NCBI GenBank assembly: GCA_945875845.1 | Contig: CAMCMB010000011.1 | Location: 1 to 64,000 of the forward strand | Direction of reading: 5' to 3' | Length of the DNA: 64,000 nt | DNA from: Pirellula staleyi DSM 6068 | Lineage (GTDB): Bacteria; Planctomycetota; Planctomycetia; Pirellulales; Pirellulaceae | Part shown: one piece after another, positions 1-10,546 of the stretch | Layout: every line of letters begins with the position of its first letter | Position numbering within the stretch: the stretch's first letter is position 1 | The notes under the pieces: model-generated | Databases searched by the model: none | The model's input: the letters and a program-made list of their open reading frames with translations, nothing else | Told to the model about the DNA's origin: nothing | Program-made: the position numbers and the translations under genes

Positions 1-388
1 ATCAAAGAAGGAATACTTGCGAGATATCTCTCGTTTTTCTAAGTAGGAAATTAAGAAAAACGGCGGAAGAAGAAGGCGCACGACGGAAGTATCAAAAGTG
101 GCTCCCAAAGCGCCGCCGAAAATGGCTCCCTTTCAGACGACGGTCACAGCGGATGCATTGGAAACCAATGGGAGAGCGAGGAATGGATTGGGCAAAGTCG
201 AGGAAAACATGTTTAGAGGGGTGGCCTCACCCTCCCAAATAGACCATTCGGACGCTTTTCAAGTATCTGAAGTGGTATTCATGTCGGGTTGGGATCTTTC
301 GTATAATCAAACCCTTTGTGGGTTCGAAGGATAAGGCCGCGAACCCGCGTTGCCATTAGCAATCCTCTCGTCGATCGAAAGCAACCCA
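1..388. other. Intergenic, no gene recognised
   Basis: I see no convincing gene here. A 78-codon open frame (98-334, plus) is proline- and lysine-rich at its start, has no clear ribosome binding site and resembles nothing I know. The stretch may be further debris of the broken gene that follows. Confidence 0.4.
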
Positions 389-400
389 ATGTAAATCACA

Positions 401-690
401 CACCATGGCGGGCATCAAGGCGTCACTGGTTCTTGCCATGAACTTCACTTTACGGATTCACAATTTGTTTTAATCGATTGCGGGATGTTCCAGGGATTGG
501 ACGCATTCCCTATCTGCTCGAAGCTGGTTTTAACAAACCCATTTATTGCACCAAGCCGACAGCCAAGATGCTGCCCATCATGCTCGAAGATGCGATGCGA
601 CTTGGCATCACTCGCAACAGGCGACTAATCAAAGAGGTCTTAGACGACATTAAGCGCTTGGTTCGTCCGCTCCTTTATGGCGTATGGACG
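401..690 (+). pseudogene. Decayed beta-CASP/metallo-beta-lactamase RNA hydrolase remnant
   Basis: Two pieces of one gene lie in different frames. From 401 the DNA reads HHGGHQGVTGSCHELHF and then VLIDCGMFQG, the usual N-terminus of planctomycete and proteobacterial MBL-fold beta-CASP exonuclease-like proteins. From about 496, in the next frame, it reads IGRIPYLLEAGF, PIYCTKPTA and LEDAMRLGITRNRRLI, the segment that normally follows the HxHxDH metal-binding motif. About 25-30 codons that should carry HxHxDH are missing at the junction (about 495), and an in-frame TAA precedes the first piece at 392. The rest of the beta-CASP domain is absent. Loss of the metal site, frame change and truncation make this a pseudogene. 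The family call is from memory of its conserved segments. Confidence 0.75.
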
Positions 691-931
691 AACACTCTGA
701 ATGGTAAATCGCATCGCACCCTACGGGCCTGCCTGGCACTCGCACGGTGGCACGCCCTTCGTTTCTAAGCTTTTGTATCTAGGAGCGTGCCACGCGAGAT
801 ATCCTCCATGTTACTGACATGCCACCCCAGACCGTCGTTTAAATATGGTATGATATTTGCGGAGGTCTTCCAGCCGAGTGGGCTTTCGTTGATTGCCCGA
901 GTTTTGCTCGCGTTCTTACGGCAGTAAGAGT
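691..931. other. Intergenic upstream of the glucan synthase gene
   Basis: Apart from the tail of the open frame that continues the MBL remnant to 768, I see no gene. A TATGAT hexamer at 849-854 could be a -10 box, but no good -35 box lies 17 bases upstream, so no promoter is called. Confidence 0.3.
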
Positions 932-947
932 TAGGAGACCATGCAGA

Positions 948-3900
948 TTGATCAAGAACATCCTCGCCCATTTGGAGATAGCTCGTAGGTACTTTCGTTT
1001 TTCAGGCGGTGGTTCGAGTCCATTCATAACTTCCTTCACTGCGCATGAGAAGCCATTTCGTTCGGAAATCCTGAGTATGGATCAGCTCGAACGCCATGCG
1101 CATTCGCTCGCCGCATCGCACAAATTATTTTCGGGGCAAACGCCTGATAAGTTATTACCGCGTCTGGCTGAGAATGAGCTTATCCTAAACCAAGCCTATG
1201 AACTGATCACAAACGCGTCACATAAGAATCTTCGTATCGCGCCCGCAGCCGAATGGCTTCTCGACAATTTCTACCTTGTCGAAGAACAGATTCGCACAAC
1301 ACGACAGCTGTTGCCTAAGTCGTACAGTGGCGAATTACCCCGGCTGGCCAATACGACACTTGCCCATTATCCTCGAGTGTATTGCATCGCGATCGAGTTG
1401 ATCTCTCACACCGATGGCCGGGTCGACGCCCCAGCGATTACGGGATTCATCAAGGCTTACCAATCGGTCACTCCTTTGAAGTTGGGCGAACTGTGGGCGT
1501 TACCGCTCATGCTCAGGTTGGCCTTGATCGAAAACTTGCGTCGCGTCGCGGGACGAATATCGCAAGGTCGCATCGATCGAGATCTGGCTTCCGAATGGTC
1601 GACCAAAATGATCGAAGCAGTCGACCGTTGCCCATCCGATTTGGTTCTCGTTCTTTCGGATTTAGCGCGATCCAACCCGAACCTTTCTGGCGCGTTTCTC
1701 GCCGACGTAACCCGGCAATTGCAGGGGCAGGCGAATAGCTTTGTTTTGGCCATCAACTGGTTGGAGCAGCGACTTGCGACCGCCGGGCAAACCATTGAGC
1801 AATTGATACTCGACGAAGGCCAAAACCAAGCTGCTGACCAAGTTTCCGTTGGCAACAGTATCGGCAGTCTTCGCTTTCTGAGTGTTCACGATTGGCAAAA
1901 GTTTGTTGCAGACCAAAGCTTGATTGAGCAAACCTTGCATGGTGATCCAGCTGGAGTTTATTCCAACATGGACTTCCCAACGCGAAACCGCTACCGCCAT
2001 GCTGTGGAAGCGATCGCGAAACGAGCTGGCTGTTCGGAATTCGAAGTCGCACGACGAGCTGTTCAATTGGCACAATCCGAATCCGTCGATCCCGCGAACC
2101 ACCGAACGGTTCACGTCGGTTACTTTTTGATCGACCGTGGGCGAACAGCCCTCGAACGACTTGTCCATATGCGACTGACCGTCCCGGTCGTGATAGAAAA
2201 AATCCGTCGATCGATTCCGTTGACCCTTTATCTTTCTTTCATTGCATTTATCTCTTTGCTGACGGCAGCGACACTAACCAATCTTGTTTCCCTCTTTTCA
2301 TTCTCGACGTTTTGGCTGTGGCTCGTAGCTCTCCCGTTGATCATGTGCTTTGTTCAATTCGGAATCTCGATCTCCAATTGGATGGCGTCCATTTTCGTGA
2401 AACCGGTTGCGCTGGCTCGGATGGATTTCGAACAGGAAATCCCGGCGGAATTTCGAACGCTGATCGCAATACCCACCATGCTTTCGAGTGCGAGCGCCAT
2501 TGAACGCTTGCTCGAAGCGCTTGAGTTGCGATACCTCGCCAATCGCGACCCATGTCTCCACTATGCTTTGGTGACAGATCTAACAGATGCATCGCTTGAA
2601 GAAATGCCGACCGATGCCGATTGGATTCGTCAGGCATGCGATGGGATCGACCGACTCAACAGCAAATACGGCGATACTCGGACGGATATATTTTTTCTCT
2701 TTCATCGCAGTCGCACTTGGAATGTCCAAGAAAACGTTTGGATGGGCTATGAACGCAAACGGGGTAAATTGGCCGATTTGAACGCGACGTTGCGGGGAGC
2801 GACAGGGCGGTTCTCACCCATTGTCGGAGAGACAAAGGTTTTAAGCGATGTTCGTTATGTGATTACTTTGGACAGCGATACGCAACTGCCCAGCGTTGCC
2901 GCGCGCAAGATGATCGAGGCGATGGCTCATCCGTTGAACCGTCCTGTGTCGGATGCCCAAGGAGAACGGATCGTCGACGGATATACGATCCTGCAACCAC
3001 GAGTGGGTGTTAGCCCAAAGAGTTCGCAGCGTTCCTGGTTCGTCCGATTATTCAGTGAAACAGGCGTCGATCCATACACTCGGCTCGTTTCCGATCTCTA
3101 CCAAGACCTCTTTCAAGAAGGATCGTTCATTGGAAAAGGGATCTACGACATTGATGCGTTTGAAAAACAATGCGGAACCTTCCCAGAAAACGCGATACTT
3201 AGCCACGATTTGATCGAGGGGTGTTATGCACGCTCTGGGGTGATCAGCGATGTCATTTTGTACGAAGATTTCCCATCGAACTACGCTGCCGACTCAAGTC
3301 GACGGCATCGATGGGTACGCGGTGATTGGCAGATTGCGGGCTGGTTGCTGCCCACGGTTCGCAATCAAACGAGTCAACGCTGCCGCAATACGCTGTCCTT
3401 CCTTGCTCGGTGGAAAATTTTCGATAACCTCCGCCGAAGCTTGATGCCAGTCTCGATGTTGGTTGTATTGGGCATAGCCTGGCTCGTCGCAACTCCTGCC
3501 GTTGCAATGGCCCTCAGTCTCTTTGTTTTGCTTGTCGTTGCAGCGCCTCACGTACTGCCTGTCTACAACGACCTCTTTTCCAAAGCCAAAGGAGTTCCTC
3601 TGTGGCTGCATTTGCGAGCGGCCATGGCTGCCTCTGGCGGTCATTTGCTGCATTGTTTTTACGTCGTGGCCTTCATCCCGTATGACGCTTATATCAATTT
3701 GGATGCAATCATTCGAACACTGACTCGAGTGCACTGGACCAAACACAAACTTTTCGAATGGAAGACATCGAGCGAATCGGAGGCTTTGGCGGGTAACACG
3801 ATTCGTAGATTCTATCAATTGATGTTTGCCGCACCGCTGATAGCGGTATTCATCGCAGTTGTTCTCCTGTGGCAACGCAATGAGTCGTTTTTTCTAGCAG

Positions 3901-6900
3901 CCCCATTCCTGGGATTGTGGATGGCGTCCCCATTGATCGCGTGGCGATTGAGTCAAGAAATCGTTCCGCCCCAGCTTCAATTGTCGGTCTCTCATCGCGC
4001 TTTTTTGAGAAAGCTCTCCCGCCGTACCTGGCGCTACTTCGAAACATTCGTCACCGAACGGGATAATTGGTTACCTCCGGATAATGTTCACCTTAACGAT
4101 GTTGCCGTGATCGCATCCCGTACCAGTCCCACCAACATTGGGATGTCGCTCCTGGCGGATCTTGCTGCGTGCGATCTGGGATATTGCTCGGTTGGCCGGC
4201 TCATGGAGCGAACTCAGAAAACGTTGGGAACGCTATCCAAGATGGAACGCTACCGTGGACATTTTTTTAATTGGTACGACACTCAAACCTTGTCGCCATT
4301 GAACCCACGCTATGTGTCTACGGTCGACAGTGGAAATTTCGTAGGGCATTTACTAGTGTTTGCGTCTGGACTGCGCGAGCAGATCGATTCAAAAACCTTA
4401 TGTCATCACACATTCCAGGGCCTTCAAGATACGCTGCAAGTGCTTCTCGAAGAATCTGCCAATCTTGTTAATATTTCCGAACCCGGTAGAAAGCCTCCCA
4501 TCGACGGAAAAGCACTTCGAAAGTATGTCCGGTTGATTGAGCGCATCGTCGAGGAGTTGAAAACGCCCATCCATTCTGTCTGTGCTGCGATCCGTTTATA
4601 CAAACGCGTACTAGATCAATTTTCGGCGATACAAGTGTTGGGTCCGTATTCAAGTGAGATCGCTTGGTGGGAGGAATCGTTTGTTCGCGAATGCAATAGT
4701 CATTTCGACGATCTACTTCGCATAACCCCGTGTTCGAACTTGCATTTGCCACCTGAGCTCTTTTGGACGCAGGGTACGGATGAGCAAGTGCGTAAACTCG
4801 AACAGCTTCGGGCGCTTCTGATTCGGATGGATTCGACCGCCACCCTCCGGGAAATCGCCGCATTTCCTGAATCGCTCTTTCCATTGTTGGATGCTGTCCA
4901 AGCGAGCGTTCCACCCTACATCGATAACGAGACGAACGATGGATTCGATTCACGAGATTGGCTCAAACAGCTCAGGGATGGCGCATCGCAGGCGAGTCTC
5001 GAAGTCATCGATCGCGTTCGAGCCCTCGAGCAACTGGCCTCCCAGTGCGATGAGTTTTCAGATATGGACTTTGAGTTCCTTCAGAGCAAAACGATGAAGC
5101 TCTTTGTGATTGGATTCAATGTGACAGACAACCGTCTCGACAGCAGTTGCTATGATATGTTGGCTTCCGAAGCCCGTCTGACCACGTATGTTTTGATTGC
5201 GCAAGGGCAGCTCGATCAAGGCCACTGGTTCTCGCTGGGTCGATTGCTCACCACTACCGGCGGCGCCCCGACTCTCCTCAGTTGGAGCGGATCCATGTTT
5301 GAGTATTTGATGCCACTTTTGGTGATGCCGACCTATGAACATACGTTGCTACAGCAATCGTATCGTGCGATGGTGAATCGGCAAATTCGTTACGGGAGCC
5401 AACGAGGTGTGCCGTGGGGGATTTCTGAGTCGGGCTACAATACTGTGGACCTTCATCTCAACTATCAGTACCGGGCATTTGGCGTTCCAGGTTTAGGTCT
5501 GAAACGCGGGCTTGCTGAGGATCTGGTGATAGCCCCTTACGCAAGTGCGCTGGCACTGATGGTGTCACCGGATGCTGCATGCCGAAATTTGGAACGGTTG
5601 GCGAGCGACGGCCGTGGGGGAGCGTACGGTCTCTACGAAGCAATTGACTACACCCCTTCACGAATGCCGAGCGGCGAGACCAGCGTAACCGTGCGGCAAG
5701 TTATGGCGCACCACGCAAGCATGAGTCTTCTATCTTTTGTTTACGTTCTGCTTGACAAGCCTATGCAACGTCGATTCGAGTCGGATCCGATGCTTCGTTC
5801 GTTCGATCTTTTATTGCACGAACGCATTCCGCGCGTGGCTGTCCCCGTCTATCCACACGTCACCGAAGCCAATGCGACGAGTAGCGCCTCTGCCGAAGAA
5901 GCAGGCACAATGCGGGTGTTTACCGATCCTAGCGGCCGAGTCCCCGAGATGCATTTGCTTTCGAACGGTCAATATCACGTTGCTATCTCAAGTGCGGGTG
6001 GTGGATACAGTCGATTGTGCAATCTGGCCGTAACACGCTGGCGAGAAGATCCAACCCGTGATTGCTTTGGAAACTTTTGCTACGTCCGAGACGTCGAGAG
6101 CGGAAACTTTTGGTCCACCTCGTATCAACCCACCACCAACGCTTCGAAGCACTACGAAGCGATCTTCACTCAGTCGCGCGCTGAATTTCGGCGTCAAGAC
6201 GACCAGATCGAAACGTACACACTCGTCGCCGTCGCATCCGAAGACAACTTAGAGCTCCGTCGTACGAAAATTTCGAATCGTTCGGATCGTCCGCGTACCA
6301 TCGAAGTCACCAGTTATGCTGAAGTCGTTTTAGCACCTCAGGCCAATGACGAATCGCACCCCGCATTTAGCAACCTCTTTGTGCAATCGGAGATCCTCCC
6401 CAATCGACAATCTATCTTCTCCACCCGACGCGCTCGCTCCGCCGAAGAGATTCCACCATGGTTGATTCACATGATGACCGTGAAAGGGGCGACCATTGGC
6501 GAATCGTCGTTTGAAACGGACCGAATGCAGTTCTTGGGCCGTGGTCGAAGCACTGCGAATCCGCAGGTATTCGATACCGTGCGCCCACTCTCCAACACAC
6601 AGGGTTCAACGCTCGACCCAATCGTGAGCATTCGCAATACATTTTTGCTTCAACCAAACGAAACGGTCGAGATCAATATCGTTACCGGGGTCGCCGATTC
6701 TCGCGTGGGAGTCAGTGAGTTTGCCGAGAAGTATAGCGATCCGAACTTGACCGACCGAGTCTTGGAACTGGCTTGGACCCGCGGCCCCATACTGCTACGA
6801 CAACTCAATGTTACCAGCGCAGAGGCGCAAGCCTACGGTCGGTTGACTAGCGGAGTAATCTATGCATCGAATTCTCGGCGAGCCAACGCGAGTGTGTTGC

Positions 6901-9773
6901 TTCAAAACCGTCGCGGACAATCCGGACTTTGGAGTTACGGGATCTCGGGCGATTTGCCCATCGTTTTGGTGCGCATTCGCGATCATGAAAAAATCGAACT
7001 CGTTCGACAAGCCATCCAAGCACACGCGTACTGGCGCATGAAAGGATTAGCCGTTGATCTTGTCATATGGAACGAAGACGATTCCGTTTATCGCCAAGCG
7101 CTTCAAGAATCCATCCTGGACATTCTCTCTGCCAGTACCGAAGCATCGCTCATCGATCGACCAGGTGGTGTCTTCGTAAGACGCGGTGAGCAAATGTCGG
7201 AAGAGGACCGAATACTATTGCAAACCGTGGCTAGGGTGGTTTTGCTCGACGATGCAGGGACACTCGTCGACCAAGTCAATCGGCGTATTCGATCGGAATC
7301 TTTTATTCCCAATTTAAAACCGACCAAACGCATTGTTGGAACAAGTCAGAAAATTTTGTCTCCACGCAGGGATCTGACCTACTTCAATGGACTCGGGGGT
7401 TTCAGTCCTGATGGTCGAGAATATGTTATCTGCCAAAACGCCGGCGAATCGACACCCGCACCCTGGGTCAACGTCATTGCCAATGCGCAATTAGGAACGG
7501 TCGTTTCGGAAAGCGGAAGCGGCTACACTTGGGCCGGAAACAGCCACGAATTCAGGCTAACTACTTGGAACAACGATCCTGTTTCGGACACATGCAGCGA
7601 AGCAATCTACATTCGCGACGAAGAAACGGGTCACTATTGGTCTCCCTCCCCCTCGCCAGCCCGTGGCCAGAATGCCTACGTGACACGGCACGGCTTTGGA
7701 TACAGCATCTTTGACTATTCCGAAGACGGGATCGATACCGAATTGTCCATCTATGTTTCCATCGATGAACCGGTCAAGTTTGCCGCGCTGAAAATCTCCA
7801 ATCGCTCTGGGCGCCCTCGTCAGTTATCAATTACCAGCTTTTGGGAATGGGTGCTTGGAGACGTTCGGAGCAAATCGATGATGCATGTTAGTACCGAGAT
7901 CGATCCGGTGACCAATGCCATTTTTGCACGCAATCCCTATAGCCCTGAGTTTGCGGACCAAATCGCCTTCGTGGATTGCAGTGAAACCACACGCACTTAT
8001 ACGGGCGACCGCCGTGAATTCATCGGGCGGAATGGTACGATGGCAGAACCTGCCGCTATGAAACGCGTTCGTTTCTCAAACCGAATTGGCGCAGGCCTCG
8101 ATCCATGCGCCGCCATTCAAACGCAAATCGTTCTTGAGGATATGGAAGAAAAAACCATTGTGTTTACGATGGGCTCGACTCATAGCGAAGCGAACGCAAG
8201 GCAGCTTGTGCAACGTTTTCGTGGAACGGAAAATGCCTATCGGGCCCTCGAAGGGGTATGGCATTTCTGGAGTCAAACGCTTGGAGCCGTTTACGTCGAG
8301 ACACCAGACCCGGCCGTAAACTTTCTGACCAATGGTTGGTTGATGTATCAAACGCTCGCGTGTCGCATGTGGGCAAGGTCTGGCTTTTATCAGTCCGGTG
8401 GCGCCTACGGATTTCGAGATCAAATCCAAGACGCGATGGCGATGGTTCATTCGCAACCCGCATTGCTGCGCGAACACCTGCTACGGGCCGCTTCGAGGCA
8501 ATTCCGTGAAGGGGATGTTCAACATTGGTGGCATCCACCGGTTGGCCGCGGTGTTCGAACGCATTTCTCCGATGATTACCTCTGGCTCCCCTTAGCTGTC
8601 TGCCGCTACGTTCAAACGACAGGCGATACGGGCTTGCTCGACGAGCGTGTTCCTTTCCTCAATTCTCGGGCATTGCGAGCCGACGAGGAAGCCTACTACG
8701 ATTTACCGCAAATAACCAGCGAGCTAGGTTCGATGTACGAACACTCGGTCCGAGCAATCGATCATGCGCTCCGATTCGGTGAGCATGGACTGCCATTGAT
8801 GGGGTGCGGCGATTGGAACGACGGTATGAATCTCGTTGGCCAACACGGAAAAGGGGAGAGCGTCTGGCTTGGCTTCTTTCTCTACGATGTGCTCAACCAG
8901 TTCGCGAGCCTTGCGAGTCGTCGAGGTGATGATGCGAACGCCGAGCGATATCGTTTGGAGGCGGGCCGATTGCGAGGAAACATCGAGCATCATGCATGGG
9001 ACGGTGAGTGGTATCGACGCGCCTATTTCGACGACGGTACACCTCTTGGGTCTGCGGAGAATCAAGAATGCCAGATCGATTCGATTTCGCAGAGTTGGTC
9101 GATATTGTCGGGCGCTGGAACGTACGAGCGATCGACGATGGCCATGAACAGCCTGGATCGTAGACTGGTGCGTCGCGAGGACCGACTCATCCAACTCCTT
9201 GATCCACCCTTTGACAAATCCTCGTTGAATCCAGGGTACATCAAAGGCTATGTACCCGGTGTACGTGAAAATGGTGGTCAATACACCCATAGCGCTATTT
9301 GGGCTGCGATGGCCTTTGCCATGATGGGAGACACGGAACGGGCTTGGGAGTTGTTTCGGATGATCAACCCAATCTCGCATGGTTCAACACCGGAATCCAT
9401 CGCAAAGTATCGCGTTGAGCCCTATGTCGTAGCCGCAGATGTGTACGGAGTTGCTCCGCATGTGGGTCGAGGCGGATGGACTTGGTATACCGGTTCTGCA
9501 GGTTGGATGTATCGACTCATAACCGAGTCCTTGCTCGGTCTGCAACTCGATGTGGACAAATTGCGATTCAATCCCAAACCACCCAAGGATTGGACTTCGT
9601 ACAAGATCCATTATCGCTATCGCGCAACCTTCTATCACATTGCGATCCAAAACCAAGGAGCCGGTTCAGCGATCCAGCGACTAACGCTCGATGGAATGGA
9701 TCAACCTGAGCACTTTGTACCCTTAGTCGACGATGGCGATCACCATTCGGTAGAAATACATCTCGGGGAATAA
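948..9773 (+). CDS. NdvB-like cyclic beta-1,2-glucan synthase (GT84-GH94), 2941 aa
   Basis: The protein is predicted to polymerise UDP-glucose into beta-1,2-glucan in the inner membrane and to control chain length and cyclisation with a phosphorylase-like domain. Order: N-terminal region with PFRSEILSMDQLERHA; membrane segments at about 425-485; a glycosyltransferase with DSDTQLP (about 642) and RRHRWVRGDWQ (about 785); more membrane helices to about 1010; two GH94 beta-sandwich repeats starting near 1660 and 2145; and an alpha/alpha barrel with GDWNDGMNLVG (Asp about 2622) and GGWTWYTGSAGWMYR. Rhizobial NdvB/Cgs proteins are about 2830-2870 aa, so this one is full length. The start given is TTG at 948. 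The only good ribosome binding site (AGGAG, 932-936) precedes an out-of-frame ATG at 941, whose frame stops at about 988, so the true start or a frame change here is unresolved. Cyclic product is inferred from family. Confidence 0.9.
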   Translation: MIKNILAHLEIARRYFRFSGGGSSPFITSFTAHEKPFRSEILSMDQLERHAHSLAASHKLFSGQTPDKLLPRLAENELILNQAYELITNASHKNLRIAPAAEWLLDNFYLVEEQIRTTRQLLPKSYSGELPRLANTTLAHYPRVYCIAIELISHTDGRVDAPAITGFIKAYQSVTPLKLGELWALPLMLRLALIENLRRVAGRISQGRIDRDLASEWSTKMIEAVDRCPSDLVLVLSDLARSNPNLSGAFLADVTRQLQGQANSFVLAINWLEQRLATAGQTIEQLILDEGQNQAADQVSVGNSIGSLRFLSVHDWQKFVADQSLIEQTLHGDPAGVYSNMDFPTRNRYRHAVEAIAKRAGCSEFEVARRAVQLAQSESVDPANHRTVHVGYFLIDRGRTALERLVHMRLTVPVVIEKIRRSIPLTLYLSFIAFISLLTAATLTNLVSLFSFSTFWLWLVALPLIMCFVQFGISISNWMASIFVKPVALARMDFEQEIPAEFRTLIAIPTMLSSASAIERLLEALELRYLANRDPCLHYALVTDLTDASLEEMPTDADWIRQACDGIDRLNSKYGDTRTDIFFLFHRSRTWNVQENVWMGYERKRGKLADLNATLRGATGRFSPIVGETKVLSDVRYVITLDSDTQLPSVAARKMIEAMAHPLNRPVSDAQGERIVDGYTILQPRVGVSPKSSQRSWFVRLFSETGVDPYTRLVSDLYQDLFQEGSFIGKGIYDIDAFEKQCGTFPENAILSHDLIEGCYARSGVISDVILYEDFPSNYAADSSRRHRWVRGDWQIAGWLLPTVRNQTSQRCRNTLSFLARWKIFDNLRRSLMPVSMLVVLGIAWLVATPAVAMALSLFVLLVVAAPHVLPVYNDLFSKAKGVPLWLHLRAAMAASGGHLLHCFYVVAFIPYDAYINLDAIIRTLTRVHWTKHKLFEWKTSSESEALAGNTIRRFYQLMFAAPLIAVFIAVVLLWQRNESFFLAAPFLGLWMASPLIAWRLSQEIVPPQLQLSVSHRAFLRKLSRRTWRYFETFVTERDNWLPPDNVHLNDVAVIASRTSPTNIGMSLLADLAACDLGYCSVGRLMERTQKTLGTLSKMERYRGHFFNWYDTQTLSPLNPRYVSTVDSGNFVGHLLVFASGLREQIDSKTLCHHTFQGLQDTLQVLLEESANLVNISEPGRKPPIDGKALRKYVRLIERIVEELKTPIHSVCAAIRLYKRVLDQFSAIQVLGPYSSEIAWWEESFVRECNSHFDDLLRITPCSNLHLPPELFWTQGTDEQVRKLEQLRALLIRMDSTATLREIAAFPESLFPLLDAVQASVPPYIDNETNDGFDSRDWLKQLRDGASQASLEVIDRVRALEQLASQCDEFSDMDFEFLQSKTMKLFVIGFNVTDNRLDSSCYDMLASEARLTTYVLIAQGQLDQGHWFSLGRLLTTTGGAPTLLSWSGSMFEYLMPLLVMPTYEHTLLQQSYRAMVNRQIRYGSQRGVPWGISESGYNTVDLHLNYQYRAFGVPGLGLKRGLAEDLVIAPYASALALMVSPDAACRNLERLASDGRGGAYGLYEAIDYTPSRMPSGETSVTVRQVMAHHASMSLLSFVYVLLDKPMQRRFESDPMLRSFDLLLHERIPRVAVPVYPHVTEANATSSASAEEAGTMRVFTDPSGRVPEMHLLSNGQYHVAISSAGGGYSRLCNLAVTRWREDPTRDCFGNFCYVRDVESGNFWSTSYQPTTNASKHYEAIFTQSRAEFRRQDDQIETYTLVAVASEDNLELRRTKISNRSDRPRTIEVTSYAEVVLAPQANDESHPAFSNLFVQSEILPNRQSIFSTRRARSAEEIPPWLIHMMTVKGATIGESSFETDRMQFLGRGRSTANPQVFDTVRPLSNTQGSTLDPIVSIRNTFLLQPNETVEINIVTGVADSRVGVSEFAEKYSDPNLTDRVLELAWTRGPILLRQLNVTSAEAQAYGRLTSGVIYASNSRRANASVLLQNRRGQSGLWSYGISGDLPIVLVRIRDHEKIELVRQAIQAHAYWRMKGLAVDLVIWNEDDSVYRQALQESILDILSASTEASLIDRPGGVFVRRGEQMSEEDRILLQTVARVVLLDDAGTLVDQVNRRIRSESFIPNLKPTKRIVGTSQKILSPRRDLTYFNGLGGFSPDGREYVICQNAGESTPAPWVNVIANAQLGTVVSESGSGYTWAGNSHEFRLTTWNNDPVSDTCSEAIYIRDEETGHYWSPSPSPARGQNAYVTRHGFGYSIFDYSEDGIDTELSIYVSIDEPVKFAALKISNRSGRPRQLSITSFWEWVLGDVRSKSMMHVSTEIDPVTNAIFARNPYSPEFADQIAFVDCSETTRTYTGDRREFIGRNGTMAEPAAMKRVRFSNRIGAGLDPCAAIQTQIVLEDMEEKTIVFTMGSTHSEANARQLVQRFRGTENAYRALEGVWHFWSQTLGAVYVETPDPAVNFLTNGWLMYQTLACRMWARSGFYQSGGAYGFRDQIQDAMAMVHSQPALLREHLLRAASRQFREGDVQHWWHPPVGRGVRTHFSDDYLWLPLAVCRYVQTTGDTGLLDERVPFLNSRALRADEEAYYDLPQITSELGSMYEHSVRAIDHALRFGEHGLPLMGCGDWNDGMNLVGQHGKGESVWLGFFLYDVLNQFASLASRRGDDANAERYRLEAGRLRGNIEHHAWDGEWYRRAYFDDGTPLGSAENQECQIDSISQSWSILSGAGTYERSTMAMNSLDRRLVRREDRLIQLLDPPFDKSSLNPGYIKGYVPGVRENGGQYTHSAIWAAMAFAMMGDTERAWELFRMINPISHGSTPESIAKYRVEPYVVAADVYGVAPHVGRGGWTWYTGSAGWMYRLITESLLGLQLDVDKLRFNPKPPKDWTSYKIHYRYRATFYHIAIQNQGAGSAIQRLTLDGMDQPEHFVPLVDDGDHHSVEIHLGE

Positions 9774-9961
9774 GGTCATGAGGGGCATAAAGCCTGCTTC
9801 GCGGCTTGTCTTAAACCTCGCTCTCCCGTTGAAACGGAGATTCTAGCGAAATATCCTCATTCTGGTATGTCTGGTATGCCATGTGCACCCAGGCTGTCGC
9901 GTAGGCGTATGAAACTGACACGTTGCAGTCCAACATAACCAAAGGAATTGAGGACAAGCCC

Positions 9962-10387
9962 ATGATTTACACTGGGATCTGGATAGACCACCGCAAAGCC
10001 ATCGTAGCAAGTATTTCGGACGACGTTGAAACACTCCATACCATTCTTTCCGAACACGATGCCGCAGGCAACGCGATCCAACCATCCTCTGCGCCGAACG
10101 CATACACACCCAAAGATTTTGTTCCGGAAGACAGGCTCGAACGAAAAGCGGTTGCTCATTCGAATCGTTTTTACGATGAGGTCATCGGCGTTGTTCAAAA
10201 TTCCGATTCGATTCATATCATGGGACCGGGCGAGGCAAAGTTGGAGTTCAAAAAGCGTATCGATGGAGCGAAATTGAAGGGTCACATTGCTCCAGTGGAA
10301 ACGATGGACAAAATGTCGGAGAGACAAATTGCGGCGCATGTGCGCCAAATTGCGACCACAATCATCCACTCGACCTACAAAGCATAA
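9962..10387 (+). CDS. Small eRF1/release-factor-like protein (baeRF-type family)
   Basis: This 141-residue protein begins MIYTGIWIDHRKAIVAS. I associate that opening with a widespread small family annotated as translational machinery or eRF1-domain-like proteins. The middle carries HSNRFYDEVIGVVQNSDSIHIMGPGEAK, shown here only in part, and the end has SERQIAAHVRQIA; both fit a Rossmann-like eRF1 domain. No signal peptide or membrane segment is present, so it should be cytoplasmic. ATG 9962 is preferred over TTG 9923 because GAGGA lies 7 bases upstream. It follows the glucan synthase gene on the same strand after about 190 bases and is probably transcribed separately. Its biochemical role is not known to me. 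Confidence 0.55.
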   Translation: MIYTGIWIDHRKAIVASISDDVETLHTILSEHDAAGNAIQPSSAPNAYTPKDFVPEDRLERKAVAHSNRFYDEVIGVVQNSDSIHIMGPGEAKLEFKKRIDGAKLKGHIAPVETMDKMSERQIAAHVRQIATTIIHSTYKA

Positions 10388-10546
10388 TCAGGGGCCTAAC
10401 GGGTCACTTCGAGGCTTCGCAAGAGCCTTTTAGGCAAATACGGGACGCTCTGGCGAGGGCCTTCGTGGAGTTCCTTGTCAAATTCTATACAATGGGGGGC
10501 TCTATCCCATCCGTCCACAAGTCCGAAACAATTTTTTAACTTACCC

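Noticed and set aside
98-334. 78-codon open frame on the plus strand
   Set aside because: No ribosome site, no recognisable family and low-complexity start; could be chance in this gap.
8724-9380. 218-codon antisense open frame
   Set aside because: It is antisense to the GH94 part of the glucan synthase gene, and its existence follows from codon bias.
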